Source of the DNA: Rhodobacteraceae bacterium UBA6213
Lineage (GTDB): Bacteria > Pseudomonadota > Alphaproteobacteria > Rhodobacterales > Rhodobacteraceae
Direction of reading: 5' to 3'
DNA: 64,000 bases
Assembly: GCA_002421605.1 (NCBI GenBank)
Contig: DISJ01000020.1
Location: 372,684 to 436,683, forward strand
The notes under the pieces are model-generated. The model made no database searches, was not told the DNA's origin, and was given only the letters and a program-made list of their open reading frames with translations. Positions 50,270 through 59,483 of this stretch are shown here, one piece after another; position 1 is the stretch's first letter; each line of letters begins with the position of its first letter. The position numbers were made by a program, and so were the translations under genes.

Positions 50270-51772
50270 TCAACGGCGCCAGAACTCGGGGTTGAAAAGC
50301 GCAATCAGTGCCAGTGTTTCAAGCCGCCCCAGCACCATCGCCGCCGACATCACCAGCTTGGCGGCGACGCCGAGGTTGGCCCAGACTGCACCACCCGGCC
50401 CCGAAAACGCCGCCAGCGGCCCGGTGTTGGAAAGCGCTGCGATCGACAGCATCGTGGCGGGCTCGAAGCTCAACCCAGCCGCCGAAAGCGCCATCATCGT
50501 CACCGCAATCGACATCGCGAACAGCATGAAAAATACCCAAGCGATATACGCACCTTCGCGCCGCAGCCGCCGCGCGCCTGTGCCACCACCGCCCAGCGAC
50601 GAGGGGTGAACCAGGCGCTGCATTTCGCGTTCGCCATGGCGCAACAACGCATAGACGCGCAGCAACTTGACCCCGCCCGCAGTCGTTGCCACACCGCCAC
50701 CAAAAATCGCAAGCCCCCCCAAAAGCAGGCCCGGCGCATCAAGCCCCGACCACGTCCGCGCGGCGATCCAGCCTTTGGATTCAAACCCTGTCGTTGTCAA
50801 AAACGACAGCGAGGTAAACACTGTGCCCCAAAGCGCCGCAGCAAGCCTGCGGGCATCGGCAAGAAAGGCGATTTCGTAGGTCACCAGCCAATGGCGCAAG
50901 AAAAGCGCAATGGCGACAGCCGCAACAGACGCGGCGGCAAGCCGAAGCTCTGGGTCTTGCACCAACCGCGCCGCGACGCGCAGCTCGCGCGCGCCTGGCC
51001 ACAGCCTGCGCGACAGCGCCAGCAGCAGAAACACAAAAATCAGCATTTCGCCTGCGACCCCAGAACTTGCTGCGGAAAAGTTTGGCAAAGAGGTGATCCC
51101 CGAGGTCGAAAGCGTGGACATCGCATGGATCAGCGCCACTAGCGGCGTATCGCCCGCGATCAAAAGCCCTACCCAAAGAGCCAGCGTCAGCCCAAACCAC
51201 GCAGGCGCCAGCTTTACCGCCGCGCGCATGATCCGCGCGCGAGAGTCGGAAACCGATTCAGCGGCGGAACTGGCACCGGGGTCGCCTGCAAAATACACTT
51301 CGAACCCACCCAGTCGCAGTGGTGCCAACACTGAAATCGCCATCACCAACACGAAATAACCGCCCATCCAGGCCACCATGCCGCGCCACAGATGCAGGCT
51401 TGGCGGCAAGTCGGCAGCAGCATAAAGCGTGGCGCCCGTCGTGGTCATTGATGAGACCATTTCCCACCACGCATCAAACAAGTTGATACCCGGCAGCGCT
51501 TCGGCAAAGGGCACGGCCAGCATCAGCGGCAAAACGGTGAACGCGGCGAGCATGGTCAGAAGGTGTGCGCGCGAGTGGTTTGCAGGCCGCGCTGCGCCGC
51601 TGGCCAACCCGAGCAAGCCCGTAAAAATTGCAAAGAGCAAAAAAGAATAGGCGAATGCGCGCGATACCCGAAAATTGCCAAGCGCCAGCGCATGCGAAGC
51701 CGGCACGAGCATCGCGACCGCGCCGATGGCCATCAGCAACACAAACAGCGGCAGGGCGCGCAAACTGTGCAT
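50270..51772 (-). CDS. trkH: Trk potassium uptake channel subunit TrkH
   Basis: A 500-residue membrane protein forming the K+ pathway. It has about ten hydrophobic helices and four selectivity-filter-like pore loops, including MTTTGATLY near 110-118, STSGITSLP near 226-234 and TTTGFESKGW near 330-339. The closing segment resembles SLSNTGPL in IAALSNTGPLAAFSGPGG near 461-478, with the N of SNTGP typical for the fourth pore. Its first base is shared with the last base of trkA, so the two are translationally coupled. It works with the TrkA gating ring encoded just upstream. Confidence 0.95.
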   Translation of the reverse strand: MHSLRALPLFVLLMAIGAVAMLVPASHALALGNFRVSRAFAYSFLLFAIFTGLLGLASGAARPANHSRAHLLTMLAAFTVLPLMLAVPFAEALPGINLFDAWWEMVSSMTTTGATLYAAADLPPSLHLWRGMVAWMGGYFVLVMAISVLAPLRLGGFEVYFAGDPGASSAAESVSDSRARIMRAAVKLAPAWFGLTLALWVGLLIAGDTPLVALIHAMSTLSTSGITSLPNFSAASSGVAGEMLIFVFLLLALSRRLWPGARELRVAARLVQDPELRLAAASVAAVAIALFLRHWLVTYEIAFLADARRLAAALWGTVFTSLSFLTTTGFESKGWIAARTWSGLDAPGLLLGGLAIFGGGVATTAGGVKLLRVYALLRHGEREMQRLVHPSSLGGGGTGARRLRREGAYIAWVFFMLFAMSIAVTMMALSAAGLSFEPATMLSIAALSNTGPLAAFSGPGGAVWANLGVAAKLVMSAAMVLGRLETLALIALFNPEFWRR

Positions 51773-53148
51773 CAGAAGAAATCGATGGAAACCTGGAGCA
51801 GCCGCTCCACCTCGGGAACGTCTTTGGTCAGCGCGAAGAGTGCGATCACGTCCCCTTCTTCGACCCGCATGTCGCCGGTGGGCTTCAGCACCGCGCCGCG
51901 TTTCATTAGCGCCCCGACCAGCACACCTTCGGGAAACTCGATCTCGCGGATAAAGCGCCCGGTCAGCGGCGAGGTGGAAAGCACCTGCGCCTCGATCACC
52001 TCGGCCTCGGCATCGCCGATCGAATAGATCGCGCGCACCCGCCCGTGCCGGATGTGGCGCAGAATTGAGGAAACCGTGGTGGCGCGCGGGTTGATATAGG
52101 CGTCAATATCAAGCGCTGCCAGCAGCGGCACAATGGTAGGGTCGTTCACCAAAGCAATCGCCATCGGGCAGCCTATCTGCTTGGCGCGCACGGCCACGAG
52201 GATGTTGGTCTTGTCATCATCGGTCACCACCAAAATCGCATCGGCGCGCGCCACTTCGGCCTCGTCGAGCAGCTCAAGGCTTAGCCCGTCGCCGTTCAGC
52301 ACGATCGTGCGGTTCAACGCGTCTGCGGCCAGTTCGGCGCGCGCGCGGCTTTTCTCGATCACCTTGGCACGCACCCGCTCGGCGCGCGTTTCCAGCGCCT
52401 GCGCAACCGCAAGGCCGACGTTGCCGCCCCCGACGATGATGATGCGTTCCTGCTTTTTCGTCGATTTTCCAAAGATATCGAGAGTGCGGTTCACATCTTC
52501 TATATGGCTGAATACATAGATCTGATCACCCGCAAACAACTGATCGCCCGGGTCGGGCGCAAACAGGCGGCCCTTGCGCCGCACCCCTACAACAATCGCC
52601 CGCAAGGTCGAGAAAAGGTCGGTCAACTGGCGCAGCGCGGTGTTGAGCACCGGGCAATCTTCGCCAAGCGCGATGCCGAGCAGCTGCGCCTTGCCGTCCA
52701 TGAAACTTTCGGTGTCAAAGGTCGATGGCGCTGAAAGCCGCTGCAGTGCCGCCTCGGCCACTTCGCGCTCGGGGCTGATGATAACGTCGATTGGCAAGTG
52801 GTCGCGCCGGTAAAGGTCAGCGTAAAGCGAATCCATGTAGCTTTGCGCGCGCAGCCGCGCGATCTTGCGCGTGATGCCAAAGACCGAATGCGCGACTTGG
52901 CAGGTGACCATGTTTACTTCGTCAGAATGGGTCGCGGCGATGATCAGGTCGCAATCGCGCGCGCCCGCGCGTTCAAGCACATCGGGATAAGAGGCAAAGC
53001 CCACCACGCCCTGCACATCCAGCGTATCGGTGGCGCGGCGCACAAGTTCGGGGTTCACATCAACCACCGTCACGTCGTTGCGCTCGCCCGAAAGGTGGCG
53101 CGCAATCTGCCAGCCAACCTGCCCCGCGCCGCAGATGATAACCTTCAT
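51772..53148 (-). CDS. trkA: Trk system K+ uptake regulatory subunit TrkA
   Basis: A 458-residue cytoplasmic protein with two RCK halves. Each half has a Rossmann nucleotide site: IICGAGQVGWQIARHLSG at the N-terminus and IIVGGGNVGLAVAQALE near residues 236-252. Each is followed by a TrkA-C subdomain, for example GVRRKGRLFAPDPGDQLFAGDQIYVFSH and GALMKRGAVLKPTGDMRVEEGDVIALFA. NAD(H)/ATP binding gates TrkH. In this order trkA follows ntrX, as here, at 105 bases. Confidence 0.96.
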   Translation of the reverse strand: MKVIICGAGQVGWQIARHLSGERNDVTVVDVNPELVRRATDTLDVQGVVGFASYPDVLERAGARDCDLIIAATHSDEVNMVTCQVAHSVFGITRKIARLRAQSYMDSLYADLYRRDHLPIDVIISPEREVAEAALQRLSAPSTFDTESFMDGKAQLLGIALGEDCPVLNTALRQLTDLFSTLRAIVVGVRRKGRLFAPDPGDQLFAGDQIYVFSHIEDVNRTLDIFGKSTKKQERIIIVGGGNVGLAVAQALETRAERVRAKVIEKSRARAELAADALNRTIVLNGDGLSLELLDEAEVARADAILVVTDDDKTNILVAVRAKQIGCPMAIALVNDPTIVPLLAALDIDAYINPRATTVSSILRHIRHGRVRAIYSIGDAEAEVIEAQVLSTSPLTGRFIREIEFPEGVLVGALMKRGAVLKPTGDMRVEEGDVIALFALTKDVPEVERLLQVSIDFF

Positions 53149-53253
53149 GCTTTCGCTCCGCCTGCGCCCTCGCGCGCCCCTTCATAGGCCCGCCCGCCGT
53201 GCATGGTCAACTAAGCCCCATTGGCCGCCTTGGTGGCGCGCACCAAAGCGGCG

Positions 53254-54678
53254 TCAATCGGCGTCAAGATCACCTTCATCAAGGTCATCGTCATCAAAAT
53301 GCGCCACCCGTCCGCCGGGTTTGGCCGAGGTGACAACGCCCAGTGACTTCAGCTTGCGGTGCAGCGCGCTGCGCTCCATCCCGACAAAGGCGGCGGTGCG
53401 GCTGATGTTGCCGCCAAAGCGGTTGATCTGAGTCAGCAGGTATTCGCGTTCGAACAATTCGCGCGCCTCGCGCAGCGGCAGCGCCGCCAATGCCCCCCCC
53501 AGCACCACGCGCCCTTCATCGGGAGCACTGGTCTGGCCCGGTAGCTCTCGCGCCTCAATCGGCTCGCTTCCCTCACCCAGAATCAGCACTCGCTCGATCA
53601 TATTGCGCAATTGGCGGATGTTGCCGGGCCATTCCATGGTTTGCAGCATCGCCGCCGCTTCATCAGAAAGCGGGCGCAATGTCAGGCCCTGCGCGCGGTT
53701 GAACATGTCGATGAAGTGGCGCGCCAGCAGCGGAATATCCTCGCGCCGCTCGGCCAATGCAGGCACCGCGATGGGCACCACATTCAAGCGGTCGTAAAGC
53801 TCTTGGCGGAACCGGCCAGCGGCGATTTCGGTGGGCAGATCGCGGGTGGTCGAGGAAATTACCCGCAGATCGACGCGCACCTTGTCGGTGCCTCCCGCGC
53901 GCGCAAATTGCTGCTCGGTCAACACCCGCAGGATCTTGGATTGTGTGCCAAGCGGCATGTCACCCACTTCGTCAAAGTAGATCACCCCGCTGTGGGCCTG
54001 TTCTAGCAAGCCCTGCTCTACGCCGCGATCCGGCGTTTCGCGCCCAAACAACACCTCTTCCATGTGGTCGGGGGCAATTGACGCCGAGGTCACGGTGATA
54101 AACGGGCCGCCAGAGCGCGCCGAGTGCCCGTGAATATAGCGCGCCGCCACCTCTTTGCCCGATCCGGGCGCGCCAGTCAGCATCACCCGGCCGTTCGATT
54201 TTGTTACCTTGTCGAGTTGCTCGCGCAGTTTGCGGAACGCACCCGATGCGCCGAGCATTTCGGCCGCATTGGTTTCGCGTTTGCGCAGGCTGGAGTTTTC
54301 GCGCCGAAGTCGCGAGGTTTCCATCGCGCGGCTGACCACCACCAACAACTGGTCGATATTGAAGGGTTTTTCGATGAAGTCATAGGCACCCTGCTTGATC
54401 GCCGCGACCGCGATTTCGATATTGCCGTGGCCCGAAATAATCACCACCGGCACATCAGGATTGTCGCGCTTGACGCGGGTGAGAATGTCGATCCCGTCCA
54501 TCCGGCTGTCTTTAAGCCAGATATCAAGGATCATCAGCGCCGGTGGCTCGGCGTTGATTTCGGCCATGCAGTCATCCGAATTGGCGGCCATACGCGTCGC
54601 AAAGCCTTCGTCGCGCAAGATCTCGGCGATCAGTTCGCGGATGTCGCGTTCGTCGTCTACAATCAGAATGTCTGTCAT
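53254..54678 (-). CDS. ntrX: Response regulator NtrX lacking the GAFTGA loop
   Basis: A 474-residue NtrC-family regulator. The receiver has DDERD at 8-12, Asp52 as phosphorylation site and the Lys in EKPF near 105. The AAA+ domain has Walker A GAPGSGKEVAARYIHG near 170 and Walker B GVIYFDEVGDMP near 237, but the region that normally carries GAFTGA reads LFGRETPDRGVEQG, so contact with sigma54 is not expected. The C-terminal Fis-like part is FGGNISRTAAFVGMERSALHRKLKSLG, followed by an acidic tail. The partner kinase NtrY is 18 bases upstream. NtrYX controls nitrogen, redox and envelope functions in alphaproteobacteria. Confidence 0.96.
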   Translation of the reverse strand: MTDILIVDDERDIRELIAEILRDEGFATRMAANSDDCMAEINAEPPALMILDIWLKDSRMDGIDILTRVKRDNPDVPVVIISGHGNIEIAVAAIKQGAYDFIEKPFNIDQLLVVVSRAMETSRLRRENSSLRKRETNAAEMLGASGAFRKLREQLDKVTKSNGRVMLTGAPGSGKEVAARYIHGHSARSGGPFITVTSASIAPDHMEEVLFGRETPDRGVEQGLLEQAHSGVIYFDEVGDMPLGTQSKILRVLTEQQFARAGGTDKVRVDLRVISSTTRDLPTEIAAGRFRQELYDRLNVVPIAVPALAERREDIPLLARHFIDMFNRAQGLTLRPLSDEAAAMLQTMEWPGNIRQLRNMIERVLILGEGSEPIEARELPGQTSAPDEGRVVLGGALAALPLREARELFEREYLLTQINRFGGNISRTAAFVGMERSALHRKLKSLGVVTSAKPGGRVAHFDDDDLDEGDLDAD

Positions 54679-54696
54679 TTCGGTCCTATCGGGGCG

Positions 54697-56955
54697 TCAT
54701 GCGCCCTCTCCTTGATCGCGCGGGATGCCTGCGCGCGCGCGCGGCAGGCGAATTTCGGCCAACGCACCTTGATGTGCGTCGGGGGCGAAGGCGGGGGCGT
54801 CCGTCAAAACCAGCGTACCGCCATGTTCTTCGATGATCTTCTTGACTATAGGCAGGCCAAGGCCCGTGCCTTTGGAGCGGGTGGTCACGTAAGGTTCAAA
54901 AAGTCGCGAGCGGTCGGGCGGAAGGCCAGTGCCGTTGTCGGCGATAGTGATGATAACCGCGTCGGGCGCCACGCGCATATCCAGCCGAACTTCCGGCTTC
55001 CAACCTTTTGGTGCGCCGCGTTCTGTCATGCTTTCAATAGCTTCACCGGCGTTCTTAATAAGGTTGGTGAGGGCTTGGGAAATCATCGTCGCGTCCATCT
55101 CGACCACCACAGGAACCTCAGGCAGATGCGCCACCAGTTCTGCCCCATGCAACGCGTCTTGCTGCAACAGCACAGCGTCGCGCACCAGTTTGGCCAGATC
55201 ATGGTCGCGCCGGTCGGGTTCGGGCATGCGTGCAAAGCGCGAGAACTCGTCAACGATCCGGCGCAGATCGTTGGTTTGGCGGATGATGACTCCGGTCAAC
55301 TGGTCCAATGCCTCGGCATCATCGTATTGCACCAGTGGCGCGAACTTGCGCCGCAACCGTTCGGCCGAAAGCTGAATAGGCGTCAGCGGGTTCTTGATTT
55401 CATGCGCGATCCGGCGCGCCACATCGCCCCACGCCGCCATGCGCTGCGCCGAGACGAGATCTGTCACGTCGTCAAAGGCCACCACATAGCCTTCAAGCGT
55501 ACCTTCGCTGCCGCGCCGCACCGCCATACGCACCAGCAAACTATCCAGCCGCCCGCTGCGGCTAAGCCTGACCTCTTCCTGCACCACTTCAGCAAGGCTT
55601 TCGCGCAGCCGCGTCAGCAGCGGCGCAAATTCTGGCACCAGTTCGGCCAGCGGTCGGTCATGGTCACCATGCGCTTCTAGCGCCAGCATCCGTGCCGCCG
55701 CGCGGTTGAGAAAATCGACATCGCCCTCGGCATCAAGCCCGACCACCCCCGAGGTGACCGACGAAAGCACCGAGTCAAACAGGCGCCGCCGCTCTTCTGT
55801 CTCGCGGTGGTTTTCAACCAAGGCCGCGCGCTGGCCTTTGAGCTGGCGCGTCATACGGTTAAACACTCGGCCAAGCAGCGCAATTTCATCGTCGCCCGTA
55901 ACTTCGCTCACACGCGCATCGAAATTGCCCCCGCCCACCGCCTCGGCGGCCTCGGCCAACTGTCCGATCGGGCGCGAGAGGCGCTCGGCAAACCACATGC
56001 CCAGCCAGATCGCCGCCAGAATCAAGATCAGCGCAAACCCGATGTAAACCAAACCGAACTCAAACAGCAGCCGCCCGCGCGTCGCCTCCAATTGCTGATA
56101 AAGCCCTACAGTGGCGCGCGTTTCATCCAGCAGGCTCAGGATCTGGCCATCGACGACGCGCGAAATGTAAAGGTAGCGATCCACAAATCCGTCAAGGCGC
56201 AGCAGCGCGCGAAACTCGTTGTTGGTCCAGTCTTCGATCAGCACCGGGTCGCCCAGCTGTGCTTCTTCGATCACCGACGGGTCGGGCTTTTCAAAATCGA
56301 ACAGATAGCTGCGATCGCCCCGCGCGCGGATTTCACCTGCGCCGTCGATCACGAAAGCCTCGCGCAGACCGCGCTGAATCAGCGGCTGCCCGGCACCTAG
56401 CGCTTCGCGCAGATCGCCCTCGGTGAAAAAGGTGGTGGCGGCGCGGCGGGCGATCAGAAACTGCGCCAACGCCTCGGCGTCGGTCGCAAGATCGCGCCGA
56501 TGTTCATCGCGATAGGCTTCGGCGGCGGCAAGCGAGGTTGAAACCACCTGCCGAACACGGTCGGAAAACCACCCCTCCAGCCCGATGTTGATGGTCAGAA
56601 CACCAAAAACCGCAACCAGCACGGTCGGCCCCAAGGCCACGCCGGCAAAAACTCCGGTCAACCGCAGGTGCAGCTTCGACCCGGCTGAGCGCGCGCGCCG
56701 CGCCGCAACTACCCGCATCAGCGCCATCAGCACGAGGCCCGAAAGCAACAGCAAATACACAAAGTCGGCCAACAGCACGAGGCGCAGAGAGGTCGAGCCT
56801 CCGCCCTGCTGCAGCGGTCCCATCGCCAGATAGGTCGCCCCCGCCAGAACCGGCCCAAGTACCGCAAGACCCAGCGCCGCAGCATTCTGCGCGCGCTTTT
56901 GATGCCGCAGACGGCTTAGCCAGTCCCAGGTTGTCCGTTCCGTCGCTTCCTGCAA
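54697..56955 (-). CDS. ntrY: Sensor histidine kinase NtrY
   Basis: A 752-residue membrane kinase. Three to four N-terminal helices (about residues 26-115) are followed by an extracytoplasmic sensing region (about 120-300), another helix near 303-325, a HAMP domain (MWFAERLSRPIGQLAEAAEAVGGG), a PAS domain (about 385-490), the phosphoacceptor His in RRIAHEIKNPLTPIQLSAERL near 512 and the ATPase with LTNLIKNAGEAIES and DNGTGLP, ending TRSKGTGLGLPIVKKI. It pairs with NtrX and forms the second two-component system beside NtrBC; cross-talk between the two is known in related genera. Confidence 0.96.
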   Translation of the reverse strand: MQEATERTTWDWLSRLRHQKRAQNAAALGLAVLGPVLAGATYLAMGPLQQGGGSTSLRLVLLADFVYLLLLSGLVLMALMRVVAARRARSAGSKLHLRLTGVFAGVALGPTVLVAVFGVLTINIGLEGWFSDRVRQVVSTSLAAAEAYRDEHRRDLATDAEALAQFLIARRAATTFFTEGDLREALGAGQPLIQRGLREAFVIDGAGEIRARGDRSYLFDFEKPDPSVIEEAQLGDPVLIEDWTNNEFRALLRLDGFVDRYLYISRVVDGQILSLLDETRATVGLYQQLEATRGRLLFEFGLVYIGFALILILAAIWLGMWFAERLSRPIGQLAEAAEAVGGGNFDARVSEVTGDDEIALLGRVFNRMTRQLKGQRAALVENHRETEERRRLFDSVLSSVTSGVVGLDAEGDVDFLNRAAARMLALEAHGDHDRPLAELVPEFAPLLTRLRESLAEVVQEEVRLSRSGRLDSLLVRMAVRRGSEGTLEGYVVAFDDVTDLVSAQRMAAWGDVARRIAHEIKNPLTPIQLSAERLRRKFAPLVQYDDAEALDQLTGVIIRQTNDLRRIVDEFSRFARMPEPDRRDHDLAKLVRDAVLLQQDALHGAELVAHLPEVPVVVEMDATMISQALTNLIKNAGEAIESMTERGAPKGWKPEVRLDMRVAPDAVIITIADNGTGLPPDRSRLFEPYVTTRSKGTGLGLPIVKKIIEEHGGTLVLTDAPAFAPDAHQGALAEIRLPRARAGIPRDQGEGA

Positions 56956-57027
56956 GCGCTGCCCCCCGGCCGAGTAATGCGCGACCGATTCCTTTGTGCG
57001 GAATTGTCACGCTGGCCTGTTGCAACT

Positions 57028-58404
57028 TTACATCAGCTTACGGCGGCGTGTCACCTGAATATCAAGGTCCGTGATCTTCTTGCGCAACGTATTGCGGTTG
57101 ATGCCCAGCAAATCGGCACAGCGCGCCTGATTGCCCCCCGTTGCATCAAGCGCAATCTCTAGCAGCGGCGCTTCAACTTCACGCAAGATCCGCTCGTAAA
57201 GCCCCGGCGCGGGCAAGGCGCCGCCATGCAGGTCGAAATAGCGGCGCAGATGGCGCGCAACCGAGGCTGAAAGCTTATCGCTTTCGCCCGCAGCCCCCGC
57301 GCGCAGCGGTTCGGCGGCGGGCTGGCCACCCAACACGGCTTCGACCTCGGCACGCCCGATCTCGTCTTCACTCGCGGTAACCACTAGCCGACGCAGACTG
57401 TTTTCAAGCTGGCGCACGTTGCCTGGCCAGCTATAGGCGCGCACCAGCGCCAATGCGTCGGGCGAGAGCCTGCGGCGCGGCGCCCCAGAAGTATCAGCAC
57501 GCGCCAGAAAGTGGTCGGCCAAAAGCGAAATATCCTCGACCCGCTCGCGCAAGCTCGGCACCGAAAGGGTAACCCCGGCGAGGCGATAATAGAGGTCTTG
57601 GCGAAATTTCCCGCCAGCAAGCGGTGCGGCAAGGTCGTTTTGCGAAGTCGCCATGATGCGCGGTGCGGGGTCGGGCAGTGCGTCGAGCATACGCACCAGC
57701 CGTGCCTGCGCCTCATCGTCGAAATCAGAGACCTCATCAAACACCAGACTGCCCCCGCGCACCCGCGCCAAAAGCGACGAGAGGCCGTCGGTGCTTGCAA
57801 AATCTGACGCTTGCGCCACCACGAAGGGCTGCGTGCGTCGGTCAGAAAAGTCGTGAATCGCGCGCGCGATCAGTGATTTGCCTGTGCCCGACTCGCCGAC
57901 AATCAGCACCGCAAGGTCGGCGTTCATCACCCGCGCCACCAACCGATAAAGCGCCTGCATCGACAGGGTGCGCCCTACCAACGGCAGATCCGACGCCTCT
58001 TCAGGCACGGCACCGCCGCGCGCGGGCGTGGCACGGGCGCGCCGTTCCAACGCACGCGCCGCGCGCTTCATCAGATCAGGCAGATCGAAGGGTTTTGGCA
58101 AATAATCATAGGCATCGGCCTCGGCGGCCTTGACCGCGGTCATGATGGTGTTTTGCGCCGAAATCACGATTACCGGCAGTCCGGGGCGCATCGCGCTGAT
58201 CTTGGGCAGCGACTCAAGCCCGTTGCCATCGGGCATGACCACATCGGAAATGACAAGATCGCCCTTGCCCTCTTCAACCCATCGCAACAGCGTGGTCATG
58301 CTTGAGGTTGCATGCACCCGGCATCCAGCGCGGGTCAGCGCTTGGGTCAGCACGGTGCGAATGGTGCGGTCGTCGTCAGCGACAAGAATTGTGCCGTCCA
58401 TCAC
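57028..58404 (-). CDS. ntrC: Nitrogen regulator NtrC, Rhodobacter-type without GAFTGA
   Basis: A 458-residue regulator. The receiver has DDDR near 10-13, Asp54 (ISDVVMPDG) and the Lys in PKPFD near 104. The AAA+ part has Walker A GESGTGKSLIARAIHD near 176 and Walker B GGSLVFDEVSDF near 229, while the GAFTGA region is absent: the loop reads STDGLSSLLARVRGG. In Rhodobacter capsulatus NtrC this deletion goes with activation of sigma70 promoters instead of sigma54. The Fis-type helix-turn-helix is TGGNQARCADLLGINRNTLRKKITDL. It overlaps ntrB by 4 bases. Confidence 0.97.
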   Translation of the reverse strand: MMDGTILVADDDRTIRTVLTQALTRAGCRVHATSSMTTLLRWVEEGKGDLVISDVVMPDGNGLESLPKISAMRPGLPVIVISAQNTIMTAVKAAEADAYDYLPKPFDLPDLMKRAARALERRARATPARGGAVPEEASDLPLVGRTLSMQALYRLVARVMNADLAVLIVGESGTGKSLIARAIHDFSDRRTQPFVVAQASDFASTDGLSSLLARVRGGSLVFDEVSDFDDEAQARLVRMLDALPDPAPRIMATSQNDLAAPLAGGKFRQDLYYRLAGVTLSVPSLRERVEDISLLADHFLARADTSGAPRRRLSPDALALVRAYSWPGNVRQLENSLRRLVVTASEDEIGRAEVEAVLGGQPAAEPLRAGAAGESDKLSASVARHLRRYFDLHGGALPAPGLYERILREVEAPLLEIALDATGGNQARCADLLGINRNTLRKKITDLDIQVTRRRKLM

Positions 58405-59483
58405 GTGTTCTCCAGATGTTTTGGCGCCACCGCCAGCGAGACCCGAAACACGGTGCGCCCGGGCTGCGATTCAACGCCGATCCAGCCACCGTTTTGCGAT
58501 AGAGTTTTCGAAACCAACGCCAACCCTAACCCGGTGCCGTTTTCGCGCCCTGAAACGAAGGGCTCAAAGATTTCCGCTGCGATGGCGGGCGGAATGCCGG
58601 GACCATCGTCAATAACTTCCACCTGCAAGGGCAGCGCAGAACCCGACCCGTCGGCACGCCGCAACCGTAACGAACGGTCATAAAAACTGCGCAGCCGGAT
58701 AGTTCCGCGCCCGCCCTTGGCTGCTTCTGCAGCGTTCTTGAGCAGGTTCAGAAACACTTGCGTCAACTGGTCGGCATCGCCCAGTGCCAGCGGCAACGAG
58801 GGGTCGTAATCCTCGATCACCGTCATATGTGCGGCAAACCCCACCACCGCCGAACGGCGCGCCCGATCAAGCACGTCATGGATGTTGACCGCCTTCAGTT
58901 CTGGCGGGCGGACATCACCAAATTGTTCAACCTGTTCAAGCAGCTTCACCACGCGGCGGGTTTCGGCCACGATCAGATTGGTCAGTTCAAGGTCTTCGCC
59001 GCGCAACCCCATGCTGAGCAGTTGCGCCGCACCTGAAATGCCTGCCAAGGGGTTCTTGATTTCATGCGCCAGCATTTCGGCCATGCCCACCGCCGAGCGC
59101 GCCGCGGATTTTACCTGCGCGGCACGTTCTAACCGGTCTGCCAGTTCGCGCGGGTTGATCAGCAACAGCACGGTATCGGGGTCTTCGCCTAAAGGCGCCA
59201 TCTGAAGATTGCACAGCACGGCCGCACGTTCTCCGGTGCCGACAACCACATCGTTGATGAAAAGTGCCGCGCGCCCATGTCGCACGCGCGCCAGAATCTC
59301 GGGCAGCGGCGCATCGATGGCAATCCGATCGCCAAGTGTCGAACCTTTCAGCGCTCGCGCCGAGATGTTCAAAAACAGCTCTGCCGCGGGGTTCACCTCT
59401 AGCACGCGGTCGGCACCGTCGATCAGCAGCGCCGGCGAGGGCAAGCTGGCCCAGATGATGCCAGGGGCGGGAAGGCCGCTCAT
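58401..59483 (-). CDS. ntrB: Nitrogen regulation sensor kinase NtrB
   Basis: A 360-residue soluble kinase. An N-terminal PAS domain (about 10-115) is followed by the phosphoacceptor His in LAHEIKNPLAGISGAAQLL near 139 and the ATPase with FLNLLKNAAEAAKGG, DDGPGIPP and GTGLGLALVSKTL. It phosphorylates or dephosphorylates NtrC according to nitrogen status relayed by PII proteins. It overlaps both dusB (4 bases) and ntrC (4 bases), so the three are one translational unit. Confidence 0.97.
   Translation of the reverse strand: MSGLPAPGIIWASLPSPALLIDGADRVLEVNPAAELFLNISARALKGSTLGDRIAIDAPLPEILARVRHGRAALFINDVVVGTGERAAVLCNLQMAPLGEDPDTVLLLINPRELADRLERAAQVKSAARSAVGMAEMLAHEIKNPLAGISGAAQLLSMGLRGEDLELTNLIVAETRRVVKLLEQVEQFGDVRPPELKAVNIHDVLDRARRSAVVGFAAHMTVIEDYDPSLPLALGDADQLTQVFLNLLKNAAEAAKGGRGTIRLRSFYDRSLRLRRADGSGSALPLQVEVIDDGPGIPPAIAAEIFEPFVSGRENGTGLGLALVSKTLSQNGGWIGVESQPGRTVFRVSLAVAPKHLENT

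Noticed and set aside
54124..55680. 518-codon open frame on the plus strand opposite ntrX and ntrY
   Set aside because: It is His/Arg/Gln-rich with no domain and lies entirely antisense to two clear genes with full motif sets.
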